A DNA stretch of 64,000 bases from DASSUW01 sp963759375 (GTDB taxonomy: Bacteria; Actinomycetota; Thermoleophilia; Solirubrobacterales; Solirubrobacteraceae): contig CAVWYY010000004.1 of the NCBI GenBank assembly GCA_963759375.1, forward strand, positions 62,001-126,000, given 5' to 3'. Each line of letters starts with the position of its first letter. Within the stretch, counting starts at the first letter, position 1. Position numbers and translations under genes: made by a program. This document shows positions 34,619-42,671 of this stretch, piece by piece. A model generated the notes under the pieces. That model was not told where the DNA came from. It searched no databases and was given only the letters and a program-made list of their open reading frames with translations.

Positions 34619-35236
34619 GTGCTGCTCGCTACCGCTCTCGTCCTCGTCGCGCCGGTCGGCGGCCCGGTCACGCGGGGGTTTGATGTCGGGGTGAACCCGT
34701 TCGCCGGCGGCCACCACCGCGGGGTTGACGTTGCCGCGCCGCCGGGCTCTGTGGTCCGCGCACCGTGCGCTGGTTGGGTTGTCGTCGCCGGCCGTGTGGG
34801 CTCGAGCGGCGGCGTGGTCACCGTGCTGTGCCGCCGCTGGCGGGTGACGGTCATGCCGCTCGCCACGATTGGAGTTCGCAGCGGCGCGACGGTCCGTGCC
34901 CGCGCGCGGCTCGGAACGCTCGGTAGGTCGTCCGCGCACGCCGGCCTGCACCTCGGCGTGCGGCGGGACGGCGTGCGCTTCGGCTACGTCGATCCACTGC
35001 GGTTCCTCGCGCCGCCGACGTCCGCGCCGCTCGTCGCACCGCCGCGCCGTCTCACTCTGCCTCGCCGCGCACCACCACGATCGGCGCCCTTCGTCCCGGC
35101 TCGCGCACCGGCTCGTGCGCCGGCGCCATGGCCCGCGTTCGCCGGGCTCGCACTCGTTCTGCTCGGCGTGGGCGTGCGCTGGCATCTCCGCGTGCGTGCG
35201 GAGTGGCGCCGGCGAACGTCAACTGCGGCTGGGTAG
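34619..35236 (+). CDS. M23-like peptidase domain protein, probably inactive
   Basis: This 205-residue exported protein has a short hydrophobic start (LLATALVLVAPVGG). The LytM/M23 domain retains the zinc residues in HHRGVDVAAPPG, but in the HxH motif the first His, which is catalytic, is replaced: GLHLGVRRDG instead of HLHFEVR. A C-terminal membrane helix (PAFAGLALVLLGVGVRW) follows. It may be a regulator or wall-binding protein rather than an endopeptidase, like LytM-type activators. Its last codons and TAG stop (tail TSTAAG) are provided by the left arm of repeat element B, so the natural C-terminus may have been changed. Confidence 0.75.
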   Translation: MLLATALVLVAPVGGPVTRGFDVGVNPFAGGHHRGVDVAAPPGSVVRAPCAGWVVVAGRVGSSGGVVTVLCRRWRVTVMPLATIGVRSGATVRARARLGTLGRSSAHAGLHLGVRRDGVRFGYVDPLRFLAPPTSAPLVAPPRRLTLPRRAPPRSAPFVPARAPARAPAPWPAFAGLALVLLGVGVRWHLRVRAEWRRRTSTAAG

Positions 35237-35803
35237 GGGAGCGGGTGCGCCTGCGTGGGTTTCGTCGCAGTCGTCGGCTTCGGCGCGGTCCGTGCGACGA
35301 AACCGTCCTCAGGCGTGGGTTTCGTCGCACGCGTCGCCGCGCGGTCCGTCCGTGCGACGAAACCCACACGACCGAGGCGCATCTCGTCGCGCACTCGCCG
35401 CGCGGTTCGGATCGAGGCAGCATTTCGTCGCACCGATCGCGCCAGTGGGGATTCGTGCGACGTTTGTCCCCTATAGCCAGTACTTCGTCGCACAGACCGC
35501 GCCTGCAGTGATCAGTGCGACGTTACGCGCCCTTGGTGTGCATCTTGTCGCACCGATCGTGCCCGCGGCGATCCGTGCGACGTTACGCGCCGTGGTGTGC
35601 ATCTCGTCGCACCGATCGTGCCCGCGGCGATCCGTGCGACGTTACGCGCCCGTGGTGTGCATTTCGTCGCACTGATCGAGCCGCGATCGATGCGTGCGAC
35701 GTTACGCACCTCCGCTGTGCATTTCGTCGCACACACGCGCGGCCGGCGGACGAGTGCGACGAAACGCACCCTCCACCTCCCTACCCAGCCGCAGTTGACG
35801 TTC
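35214..35803. repeat. Interspersed inverted-repeat element, copy B, enclosing a tandem array
   Basis: The left arm (35214-35240) reads GAACGTCAACTGC then GGCTGGGTAGGGGA. The complement of the right arm (35803 down to 35775) reads GAACGTCAACTGC then GGCTGGGTAGGGAGG. Arms are nearly identical to those at 15549-15698. The arms include the final codons and the TAG stop of both convergent flanking genes (M23-like at 35236, hydrolase at 35781), each ending Thr-Ser-Thr-Ala-Ala-Gly. Between the arms lie roughly 520 bases of tandem repeats and no gene. All reading frames through it are repeat translations, not proteins. Confidence 0.8.
35261..35765. repeat. Array of about nine 60-bp units with alternating CGTCGCAC / GTGCGACG motifs
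   Basis: Units repeat every 60 bases. Each has a reverse motif TTTCGTCGCAC, a middle of 21-23 bases, the forward motif GTGCGACG(T/A)(T/A)ACG, then about 18 bases to the next. Nine reverse and eight forward motifs occur; the third unit is shortened and lacks its forward motif. The first two stems match over 12 bases (GTTTCGTCGCAC with GTGCGACGAAAC); later ones match over 8 to 10. Two consecutive units near 35533-35650 are almost identical, indicating recent duplication. A transcript would form a chain of hairpins on either strand. Spacers are conserved, not unique, and no cas gene is near, so it is not a CRISPR array. Confidence 0.8.
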
Positions 35804-36671
35804 CCGCGGTGAACCCGCGGATCGCGTCGGCGAGCGGGCCAGGCTGGTCGAGCGGGATGAGCGTGTAGCTGTCCGGGATCTCGACGAGCCGCCCCCGCGG
35901 GAGCAGGTCGGCGAGGCGCCGGCCGTGCTCGGGCGGCATGACGCGGTCCCCGCTCGCCCACACCACCAGCGCCGGGCGGTCGAAGCTCGGCAGCGACTCA
36001 GCCGCCTCGAGCAGGAGACGCCGCGAAGCGGCGATGCCGCGGAGCACACGCACCGTGTCGCGGCGGATCTCGGGCTGTGTCAGCACCGGGCCGAGCCAGC
36101 GGGCCGTGGCGGCGTCGCCCCGCTTGGTCAGCCAGCCGAACGCGAGCGGCAGGCGCCGGAGCGGGCGGATGCGCATCTGCTGCATGGCCAGGCCGAACAG
36201 CGCAGGCGGGAGGTGGCCGGTCAGCACCAGCGTCCTGCCGGTCAGCCCCGGCGGGAAGTTCTCGAACGCGTCGCAGGAGACGAGCACGATCGAGCCGACG
36301 CGCGCGTCGCCGTCGGACGCCAGCAGCTGGACGAGCGCGCCGCCGGTGTCGTTGCCCACGAGCGTCACGTCCGTCAGGTCGAGGCGATCGAGGAACTCGG
36401 CCACCAGCCGGGCGAGGCCGCGCGGCGACAGGTCGGCGTCGGGCTCCATCGCGTGGCGGTGGGCACCCAGCGGGAGGGTCGGCGCGATGCAGCGATGGTC
36501 GGTGCGCAGATCGGCGATCACCTCATCCCACAGCGAGGCGTCCATGAGAAGGCCGGGCAGGAGCACGACGGGCGGGCCGTCGGCGCCGGTGTCGCGGTAT
36601 TCGATCGTCCCGGCGGACAAGCGGACCTCACGCGTGCCGGCCGAGACGGGGGAGGTGGTCTGGGGAGTCAT
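35781..36671 (-). CDS. Alpha/beta hydrolase with Asp nucleophile elbow and no obvious catalytic His
   Basis: This 296-residue protein has the fold start PVVLLPGLLMDASLWDEVIADL, the elbow LVGNDTGGALVQL and late strand PALVVWASGDRVMPPEHG. The elbow has Asp instead of Ser, as in haloalkane dehalogenases. Where a catalytic His is normally found the sequence is EIPDSYTLIPLDQPGPLADAI with no His. This pattern is seen in uncharacterised actinobacterial relatives, so activity is uncertain. It starts at ATG 36669-36671, divergent from the HxlR regulator, with a 20-bp palindrome between them. The C-terminal TSTAAG and its stop lie inside the right arm of repeat element B. Confidence 0.82.
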   Translation of the reverse strand: MTPQTTSPVSAGTREVRLSAGTIEYRDTGADGPPVVLLPGLLMDASLWDEVIADLRTDHRCIAPTLPLGAHRHAMEPDADLSPRGLARLVAEFLDRLDLTDVTLVGNDTGGALVQLLASDGDARVGSIVLVSCDAFENFPPGLTGRTLVLTGHLPPALFGLAMQQMRIRPLRRLPLAFGWLTKRGDAATARWLGPVLTQPEIRRDTVRVLRGIAASRRLLLEAAESLPSFDRPALVVWASGDRVMPPEHGRRLADLLPRGRLVEIPDSYTLIPLDQPGPLADAIRGFTAGTSTAAG

Positions 36672-36686
36672 TGCTCTATGGTTGCT

Positions 36687-36706
36687 GATCGAAACTAGTT
36701 TCGATC
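36687..36706. promoter_or_regulatory. Perfect 20-bp palindrome, likely HxlR operator
   Basis: GATCGAAACTAGTTTCGATC is fully self-complementary. It lies 15 bases upstream of the hydrolase ATG and 26 bases upstream of the proposed HxlR start. HxlR/MarR-type dimers bind such palindromes, so the regulator probably represses the hydrolase and itself from this site. This is inference from position and symmetry. Confidence 0.7.
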
Positions 36707-36732
36707 ACGATCTAGCCGAGGTCACGAACCAG

Positions 36733-37206
36733 TTGCCCAAGGGGAACCACACACCGGCCCGCCCGCCGCGCGACGCGGTGGAGCTCGCCATGGACGTGCT
36801 GAGCGACCGCTGGACGTTCTTGATCCTGCGCGAGGCGTTCTTCGGCGTGCGGCGCTACGGCGAGCTGCAGCGCAACCTCGGGATCGCGCGCAACGTGCTC
36901 GCCGACCGTCTCCGACAGCTCGTGGCCAAGGGCATGTTCGACCGCGTCCGCTACCGCACCGACCCCGACTGGTACGAGTACCGGCTGACCGAGCGCGCGC
37001 TCGATCTCTATCCGGTGATCGTCGGCCTCATGCGCTGGGCCGACAAGCACCTCGCCGGCGACGATGACGTGATCGCGCTCGAGCTCGTCCACCGTGCGTG
37101 CGGCCGGCCGGCCGATCCCTACCTGGCCTGCTCCCACTGTCACGAGCCGCTGGCCGCCCGGGACATCGACGCCAGGATCCGGTCACCGCGCTCACCGGCC
37201 CACTAG
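36733..37206 (+). CDS. HxlR-type helix-turn-helix transcriptional regulator
   Basis: The winged helix is clear: AVELAMDVLSDRWTFLILREAFFGVRRYGELQRNLGIARNVLADRLRQLVAKGMFDRVRY, matching the HxlR family core. A helical tail ends with a Cys-His-rich CSHCHEPLAARD that might bind metal or sense redox state. No ATG lies upstream in frame after the operator; TTG 36733 is my best start (157 residues), with GTG 36778 and ATG 36790 as shorter options. It is divergent from the hydrolase and followed 15 bases later by metG. Confidence 0.83.
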   Translation: MPKGNHTPARPPRDAVELAMDVLSDRWTFLILREAFFGVRRYGELQRNLGIARNVLADRLRQLVAKGMFDRVRYRTDPDWYEYRLTERALDLYPVIVGLMRWADKHLAGDDDVIALELVHRACGRPADPYLACSHCHEPLAARDIDARIRSPRSPAH

Positions 37207-37221
37207 CCTCTGACGCCCGCC

Positions 37222-38739
37222 ATGGCCTTCTACGTCACCACCCCGATCTACTACGTCAACGCGGCCCCGCACCTGGGTCACGCGTACACGACGATCGCCG
37301 CCGACGTGCTGGCCCGGCACATGCGCCAGCGCGGGGAGGACGTGTTCTTCCTCACCGGCACCGACGAGCACGGCGAGCCCGTCGCGCTGCAGGCCGAGCG
37401 GGAGGGGATCACGCCGAAGGAACTCGGCGACCGCAACGTCGAGCGGTTCCGGGCGCTGCTGCCGCGGATCGGCGTCACGAACAGCTTCTTCATCCGCACG
37501 AGCGACCCGCGGCATGCGCAGCGGGTCCAGGAGATCCTGCAGCGCGTCCACGACAACGGGCACGTGTACAAGGGCACGTACGAGGGCTGGTACTGCCCCC
37601 GCTGCGCAGACTTCAAGTCCGACCAGGAGGCGGGCGAGGACCACACCTGCCCGATCCACAAGATCCCGCTCGACCGTGAGCGCGAGGACAACTGGTTCTT
37701 CCGCCTGTCGAGCTTCCAGGAGCAGCTCGAGAAGCTGACGGCCGAGGACTCGGACTTCGTCGTCCCGCGCCAGTTCCGCAACGAGGCGCGGGCGTTCGTC
37801 GCCCAGGGCCTCAAGGACGTGAGCCTCACGCGGGCGCGCCTCAAGTGGGGGATCGAGGTCCCGTGGGATCCCGACCAGGTCTTCTATGTCTGGTTCGACG
37901 CGCTCCTGAACTACGTCACCGCCCTCGGGTTCGCCGAGGACGGCAACGACCTCACGGACCGCTTCTGGCCGGCGACCTACCACCTCGTCGGCAAGGACAT
38001 CCTCAAGTTCCACACGATCTACTGGCCGGCGATCCTGCTCGCCGCCGGTCTGCAGGTCCCGCAGCACGTCTTCGTCCACGGCTTCCTGCTGATGCGCGAC
38101 GCCTCGGGCGCTGACCACAAGATGTCCAAGTCGCTCGGCAACGTGCTCGACCCGTTCGAGGTCATGGACCAGTTCGGGACCGACGCGCTGCGTTACTACC
38201 TGTTCCGCGAGGTCTCGTTCGGCCAGGACGGCGGCGTCTCCACGGTCACGTTCGGCGAGCGCTACGAGACCGAGCTCGCCAACGAGTTCGGCAACCTGGC
38301 GAGCCGCACGCTGTCGATGATCGACCGCTACCGCGACGGCACGGTGCCGGACGTGGACGTCGACCCGGAACTGGCCACCGACTTCGACGGCCTGCGCGAG
38401 GAGGTGTCGACGCTGCTCGACGGCGCCGAGATCACCCAGGCGCTCGACCGCATCTGGCAGCGCGTCCGGCGCCTGAACCGCTACGTCGAGGAGCGCGCGC
38501 CCTGGCAGCTCGCCAAGGACGACGCGAAGGCCGCCGAGCTCGATCAGACGCTGCGCTCGCTCGCCGAGGGCCTGCGCGTGGTCACCGTGCTGCTCGCCGC
38601 CTACATCCCCGAGACGGCCGAGAAGCTGCTCGCCGCGCTCGCCGCCGAGGACACGACGCTCGCCACCGCACGCTTCGGTGACGGGCAGGGCGGGACGAGC
38701 GTGACGAAGCTGCCGCCGCTCTTCCCCAAGCCCCAGTGA
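37222..38739 (+). CDS. metG: Methionyl-tRNA synthetase
   Basis: This class I synthetase (505 residues) charges initiator and elongator tRNA-Met. FYVTTPIYYVNAAPHLGHAYT includes the HIGH-type motif HLGH. The connective zinc knuckle has GWYCPRCADFKS and TCPIHK, and the KMSKS loop appears as HKMSKSLGN near residue 300. The anticodon domain has NRYVEERAPWQLAKDD. The C-terminal tRNA-binding appendage of some bacteria is absent. It heads a chain of genes each overlapping the next by 4 bases. Confidence 0.97.
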   Translation: MAFYVTTPIYYVNAAPHLGHAYTTIAADVLARHMRQRGEDVFFLTGTDEHGEPVALQAEREGITPKELGDRNVERFRALLPRIGVTNSFFIRTSDPRHAQRVQEILQRVHDNGHVYKGTYEGWYCPRCADFKSDQEAGEDHTCPIHKIPLDREREDNWFFRLSSFQEQLEKLTAEDSDFVVPRQFRNEARAFVAQGLKDVSLTRARLKWGIEVPWDPDQVFYVWFDALLNYVTALGFAEDGNDLTDRFWPATYHLVGKDILKFHTIYWPAILLAAGLQVPQHVFVHGFLLMRDASGADHKMSKSLGNVLDPFEVMDQFGTDALRYYLFREVSFGQDGGVSTVTFGERYETELANEFGNLASRTLSMIDRYRDGTVPDVDVDPELATDFDGLREEVSTLLDGAEITQALDRIWQRVRRLNRYVEERAPWQLAKDDAKAAELDQTLRSLAEGLRVVTVLLAAYIPETAEKLLAALAAEDTTLATARFGDGQGGTSVTKLPPLFPKPQ

Positions 38740-39485
38740 TCGACTCCCACACCCACCTCGACCGCGGGCCTGCGCCCGAGGCCGAGCTGGTGGCGGCCGC
38801 CCGCGAGGTCGGCGTGAACCGCATCCTCACGATCGGCATCGACGAGGAGTCGCGGCGCGCGGCGCTCGCCGCCGCCGACACGTACGACGAGGTGTACGCG
38901 GCGATCGGCCACCACCCCAACAACGCGACCGGCTACACGGACGCGATCACCGAGGAGGTGCGCGAGCTGGCCGGCCACCCGCGCTGCCTGGCGATCGGGG
39001 AGACCGGCCTCGACGACTACCGCAACTACGCGCCGCGGCCCGACCAGGAGCGCGCGTTCCGCGACCACATCGAGGTCGCGCGCGAGCTCGGCAAGCCGCT
39101 GATCATCCACACGCGCGCGGCCGAGGACGACACGATCTCCACGCTCGCCGAGCACGCGCAGGGCCTCGAGGTCGTGCTGCACTGCTTCTCGATGCCCGAC
39201 CGCTTGGACGAGTGTCTCGACCACGGCTGGTGGATCTCGTTCGCCGGCAATGTCACGTACCCGAAGGCGCAGGACCTGGCCGAGGCGGCCGAGCAGGTGC
39301 CGCTGGACCGCCTGCTCGTGGAGACCGACGCGCCGTACCTGACGCCGCAGGAGGTGCGCAAGCACCGCAACCAGCCGGCCTACGTCGTCCACACGGCGCG
39401 CTTCGTCGCCGAGCGCCGCAGTATCGCCTACGAGGAGCTCGAGGCGGCCGTCGAGGCGAACGCCGCCCGGCTGCTGGGCTGGTGA
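38736..39485 (+). CDS. TatD-family metal-dependent DNase
   Basis: This 249-residue TIM-barrel nuclease has metal ligands in DSHTHLDRG, AIGETGLDDYR, PLIIHTRAAEDD and VLHCFSMP, and the final Asp in ETDAPYLTP. TatD proteins degrade DNA 3'-5' and act in repair or stress. The gene lies between metG and rsmA with 4-base overlaps on both sides; GTG 38736 is the start. This metG-tatD-rsmA order is widespread in Gram-positive bacteria. Confidence 0.95.
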   Translation: MIDSHTHLDRGPAPEAELVAAAREVGVNRILTIGIDEESRRAALAAADTYDEVYAAIGHHPNNATGYTDAITEEVRELAGHPRCLAIGETGLDDYRNYAPRPDQERAFRDHIEVARELGKPLIIHTRAAEDDTISTLAEHAQGLEVVLHCFSMPDRLDECLDHGWWISFAGNVTYPKAQDLAEAAEQVPLDRLLVETDAPYLTPQEVRKHRNQPAYVVHTARFVAERRSIAYEELEAAVEANAARLLGW

Positions 39486-40303
39486 GCGAGCTCCCGGCGC
39501 AGCCTAGCCTGCGCCGCATGCGCCAGTTCGGGATCCGGCCGAACCGCGAGCTGGGCCAGAACTTCCTGATCGACTCGAACATCCTCGCCGTCATCGGGCG
39601 CGCCGCCGCGCTGCAGGCCGACGACGTCGTGCTCGAGGTCGGCGGCGGGCTCGGCGTGCTCTCCGAGTACCTCGCCGAGCATGCCGCCCACGTGCACGTC
39701 GTCGAGATCGACCGCGGCCTGGAGCCGCCACTACGCGACGCGCTCGATGGGTACGCCAACACCACCCTGCACCTCGCCGACGCCGTCAAGCTCGACCTCG
39801 CCGCACTGCAGCCGGCGCCGACCAAGGTGGTCGCCAACCTTCCGTACGGCGTCGCCGCGGGCGTGATCCTGCGGACGATCGAGCAGCTGCCGACCGTGAC
39901 GACCTGGGTCGCGATGGTGCAGAAGGAGGTCGGCGAGCGGTTCGCGGCGCGCCCCGGCACCAGCGCCTACGGCGTGCCGTCGGTGCTCGCCCAGCTGGCC
40001 TGCGACGTCAAGGTGCTGCGACCGATCTCGCGCACCGTGTTCCACCCGGTGCCCAACGTCGACTCCGTGCTCGTCGGGCTCGAACGCCGCGGCCCGGCGC
40101 CCGACGCCGGGTTGCGAGCGCTCGTCCATCAGGGCTTCGCGCACCGCCGCAAGGCGCTGGCGCGCTCGGTCTCGCTGGCCTCCGGCGCGGACGACCGCGA
40201 GCGCATCCGGGCCGCGCTCGAGGCGCTCGGCAAGCCCGCCGACGCCCGCGCCGAGACGCTGGCGCCCGACGACTGGCGCGCGCTGTACGAGAGGCTCACG
40301 TGA
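39482..40303 (+). CDS. rsmA: 16S rRNA (adenine(1518)-N6/adenine(1519)-N6)-dimethyltransferase
   Basis: This 273-residue KsgA enzyme dimethylates two adenines in helix 45 of 16S rRNA during small-subunit assembly. It has NRELGQNFLIDSNIL, SAM motif I LEVGGGLGVLSEYLA, the catalytic NLPYGVAAGVI and the C-terminal HPVPNVDSVLVGL. GTG 39482 overlaps the tatD stop (GTGA) and gives the usual N-terminal length; ATG 39518 would cut off twelve residues. It is coupled to ispE. Confidence 0.95.
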   Translation: MSELPAQPSLRRMRQFGIRPNRELGQNFLIDSNILAVIGRAAALQADDVVLEVGGGLGVLSEYLAEHAAHVHVVEIDRGLEPPLRDALDGYANTTLHLADAVKLDLAALQPAPTKVVANLPYGVAAGVILRTIEQLPTVTTWVAMVQKEVGERFAARPGTSAYGVPSVLAQLACDVKVLRPISRTVFHPVPNVDSVLVGLERRGPAPDAGLRALVHQGFAHRRKALARSVSLASGADDRERIRAALEALGKPADARAETLAPDDWRALYERLT

Positions 40304-41109
40304 TCGAGCGCGCGCCCGGCAAGGTGAACCTGTCGCTGTTCGTCGGCGCGCCGCGCGCCGACGGGCTGCACCCGCTCGTGTCGGTCGTGCAGGCGGTGAC
40401 GCTGGCCGACGAGCTGACGATGGTTCCTGCCGAGCGCGACGAGGTGGTGTGCCCGGGCGTCGACGGCCCGAACCTGGCGGGCGAGGCGCTCGCCGCCTTC
40501 CGTGCGCGGACAGGCTGGGACGGCCCGCCGCAGCGGATCACGATCGCCAAGCGGATCCCCGTCGCGGCCGGGATGGGCGGCGGCTCGGCCGACGCCGCGG
40601 CCGCGCTGCGGCTCGCCGACCGCGCGGCCGGCGGCGTGCCCGCCGACACGCTGCACGAGCTGGCCGTGTCGCTCGGCGCCGACGTCCCGAGCCTGCTGCA
40701 CCCCGGCCGCGTGCTGATGACCGGCGCGGGCGAGCACGTCGACCGCCTGCCGGCCCCCGAGCCGTTCGGCCTGCTGATCGTCCCGTCGGCCGAGGCGCTG
40801 TCGACCCCCGCCGTGTACCGCGCGTTCGACGAGCTGGGCGGCGCCCGCTCGCCGGCCGAGCTCGAGACTCGCGCCGCCGAGGCGCGCGCCGGCGAGGCGC
40901 CCCCACCGGTCAACGACCTCCAGGACGCCGCACGCTCGCTCACCCCCGCGATCGACGCGGTCCTGCACGCCGTTCGCACCGCCGGCGCCGAGGTCGCGAT
41001 GGTCTCCGGCTCGGGGCCGACCGTCTTCGGCCTGTTCCCCGACCCCGAGCAGGCGCGCGCGGCCGCCGCCACGCTGCCCGGGGCCATCGCCGCGGAGCCG
41101 GTGCGATGA
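40300..41109 (+). CDS. ispE: 4-diphosphocytidyl-2-C-methyl-D-erythritol kinase
   Basis: This GHMP kinase (269 residues) catalyses the fourth step of the MEP isoprenoid pathway, phosphorylating CDP-ME. It begins IERAPGKVNLSLFVGAPRADGLHPLVSVVQ, with the ATP loop RIPVAAGMGGGSADAAAAL and the closing VSGSGPTVFGLF motif. It is coupled by GTGA to rsmA upstream and by ATGA to the DedA-PAP2 gene, whose PAP2 domain could serve lipid-carrier recycling. Confidence 0.95.
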   Translation: MIERAPGKVNLSLFVGAPRADGLHPLVSVVQAVTLADELTMVPAERDEVVCPGVDGPNLAGEALAAFRARTGWDGPPQRITIAKRIPVAAGMGGGSADAAAALRLADRAAGGVPADTLHELAVSLGADVPSLLHPGRVLMTGAGEHVDRLPAPEPFGLLIVPSAEALSTPAVYRAFDELGGARSPAELETRAAEARAGEAPPPVNDLQDAARSLTPAIDAVLHAVRTAGAEVAMVSGSGPTVFGLFPDPEQARAAAATLPGAIAAEPVR

Positions 41110-42671
41110 AGTGGGGCTGGCTCGTCGGCGCCGTCGGCCTGGCCGCCTTCCTGGTCGTGCGGCGCCACAAGCTCGGGCGCTGGACGTTCATCGGCGGCTG
41201 GGTCGTCGTCGCGGCCGCGGCGCTGATCGGCGCCGGCGTCATCCCGCTGCCGAACCTCGAGAAGCTCCTCGAGGACGCGGGGGAGACGCTCGGGAAGTGG
41301 ACGTATCTGCTCGTCGGCGTGCTGGCGTTCCTGGAGACCGGCGCGTTCATCGGCTTCGTCGCGCCCGGCGAGACGGCCGTGATCGTCGGCGGCCTGGTGG
41401 CCGGCCAGGGGCAGATCTCGTTGTTCGTGCTGATCGCGGTCGTGTGGGCGTGCGCGGTGGGCGGCGACGTCACGTCGTTCTTCCTGGGTCGCAAGCTCGG
41501 ACGCGGCTGGCTGCTGCGGCACGGCGAGCGGCTGAAGATCACCGAGGAGCGGCTGCAGACGGTCGAGGGGTTCTTCGATCGCCGCGGCGGCGCCACCATC
41601 CTCGTCGGGCGGTTCATCGGCTTCGTCCGCCCGCTCGCGCCGTTCCTGGCCGGCGCCGCGCGGATGCCGTTCCGCCGCTTCCTGCCGTACGACGTGCTCG
41701 GCGCCGGCGCCTGGACCACGGTGTTCGCGACGCTCGGCTACGTCTTCTGGCAGTCGTTCGACAAGCTCACGCAGTACGTGTCGCGCGGGCTGTTCGCGTT
41801 CGGCACGCTGATCGTGGTCGTCGGCGGCCTGGTCTGGCTCGTCCAGCTCCGCCGCAGTCCGGAGCGCCGCGCCAAGGTGCGCGCCTGGCTCGACGAGCGG
41901 CGCGACCGGCCCGGCTGGCGCATCGTCGCCAAGATCGCCAGGCCGCTGTGGCGTGTCGTCGGCCGGCCGACGGCCTGGGGCGCCGACATGGCGGCGCGCT
42001 TCGGTCTGGCTCGCTTCACGCCGGGGCAGCTCGGGCTCGAGCTGACGACGCTGCTTGCCCTGCTGGCCGTCGGCGCCTTCACGTTCTTCTTCCTCGGCGA
42101 CGTCGCGTTCGACCGCGGCACACCGGACATCGACCGCTGGGCCTCCGACCTCGCCGAGCGGCTCGAGAACGACATGGGCGTCCACCTCGCCAAGGCGCTC
42201 ACCCACCTCGGCTCGCTGGCGGTCGTGGCGCCGGTCGTCGCGATCACCGCCGTCTGGGCGGCGCTGCGGCGGCGCTGGCTCGACGTCGCGACCCTGGTCT
42301 CGGGCATGGTCCTCACGGTGATCCTCGTGCACGTGTCCAAGGCCGCCTACGACCGCACGCGGCCGAGTGGCGGGCTCGTCCAGGCCGACCTCTCGGCTTA
42401 TCCGTCGGGCCACACCGCCTACTCGGTGGCGCTGGTCGCCTGCGCGACCATCCTCGTCCGCGCGAACATGGGCTGGGCGCTCCGGTTCGCGGCGGTCACC
42501 GTGGCGTGCGGCATCGTCGTGGTGGTCGGCGCGACCCGCGTGTACCTGCGCGTCCACCACCTCACCGACGTCATCGGCGGGGCCGCGCTCGGCGTCGCAA
42601 TTTGGGCGCTCGTCGGCGCGATCGCACTTGTCGCCGGGTTCGTGCGTCAAAATGGTTGGCCAACGCGATGA
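41106..42671 (+). CDS. DedA-family / PAP2 phosphatase fusion membrane protein
   Basis: This 521-residue protein joins two membrane modules. Residues 45-235 are a DedA (SNARE-associated/VTT) domain: FLETGAFIGFVAPGETAVIVGG, FFLGRKLGRGWLLRHG, RFIGFVRPLAPFLAGAARM. The C-terminal part from about residue 315 is a PAP2 phosphatase with KAAYDRTRPSGG, YPSGHTAYSVA and the catalytic region TRVYLRVHHLTDVIGG. DedA proteins flip polyprenyl phosphate or phospholipid, and PAP2 enzymes dephosphorylate undecaprenyl pyrophosphate or phosphatidate. The fusion thus could couple dephosphorylation and recycling of a lipid carrier. Its ATG overlaps the ispE stop. Confidence 0.92.
   Translation: MKWGWLVGAVGLAAFLVVRRHKLGRWTFIGGWVVVAAAALIGAGVIPLPNLEKLLEDAGETLGKWTYLLVGVLAFLETGAFIGFVAPGETAVIVGGLVAGQGQISLFVLIAVVWACAVGGDVTSFFLGRKLGRGWLLRHGERLKITEERLQTVEGFFDRRGGATILVGRFIGFVRPLAPFLAGAARMPFRRFLPYDVLGAGAWTTVFATLGYVFWQSFDKLTQYVSRGLFAFGTLIVVVGGLVWLVQLRRSPERRAKVRAWLDERRDRPGWRIVAKIARPLWRVVGRPTAWGADMAARFGLARFTPGQLGLELTTLLALLAVGAFTFFFLGDVAFDRGTPDIDRWASDLAERLENDMGVHLAKALTHLGSLAVVAPVVAITAVWAALRRRWLDVATLVSGMVLTVILVHVSKAAYDRTRPSGGLVQADLSAYPSGHTAYSVALVACATILVRANMGWALRFAAVTVACGIVVVVGATRVYLRVHHLTDVIGGAALGVAIWALVGAIALVAGFVRQNGWPTR

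Noticed and set aside
35261..35765. CRISPR array
   Set aside because: Repeats have a regular 60-base period, but the sequence between motifs is itself conserved, motifs alternate orientation, and no cas genes are present.
35237..35780. Protein-coding frames across the tandem array
   Set aside because: Frames exist on both strands but translate the repeat into periodic Arg/Thr-rich strings with no ribosome binding sites; they are a by-product of GC-rich repeats.
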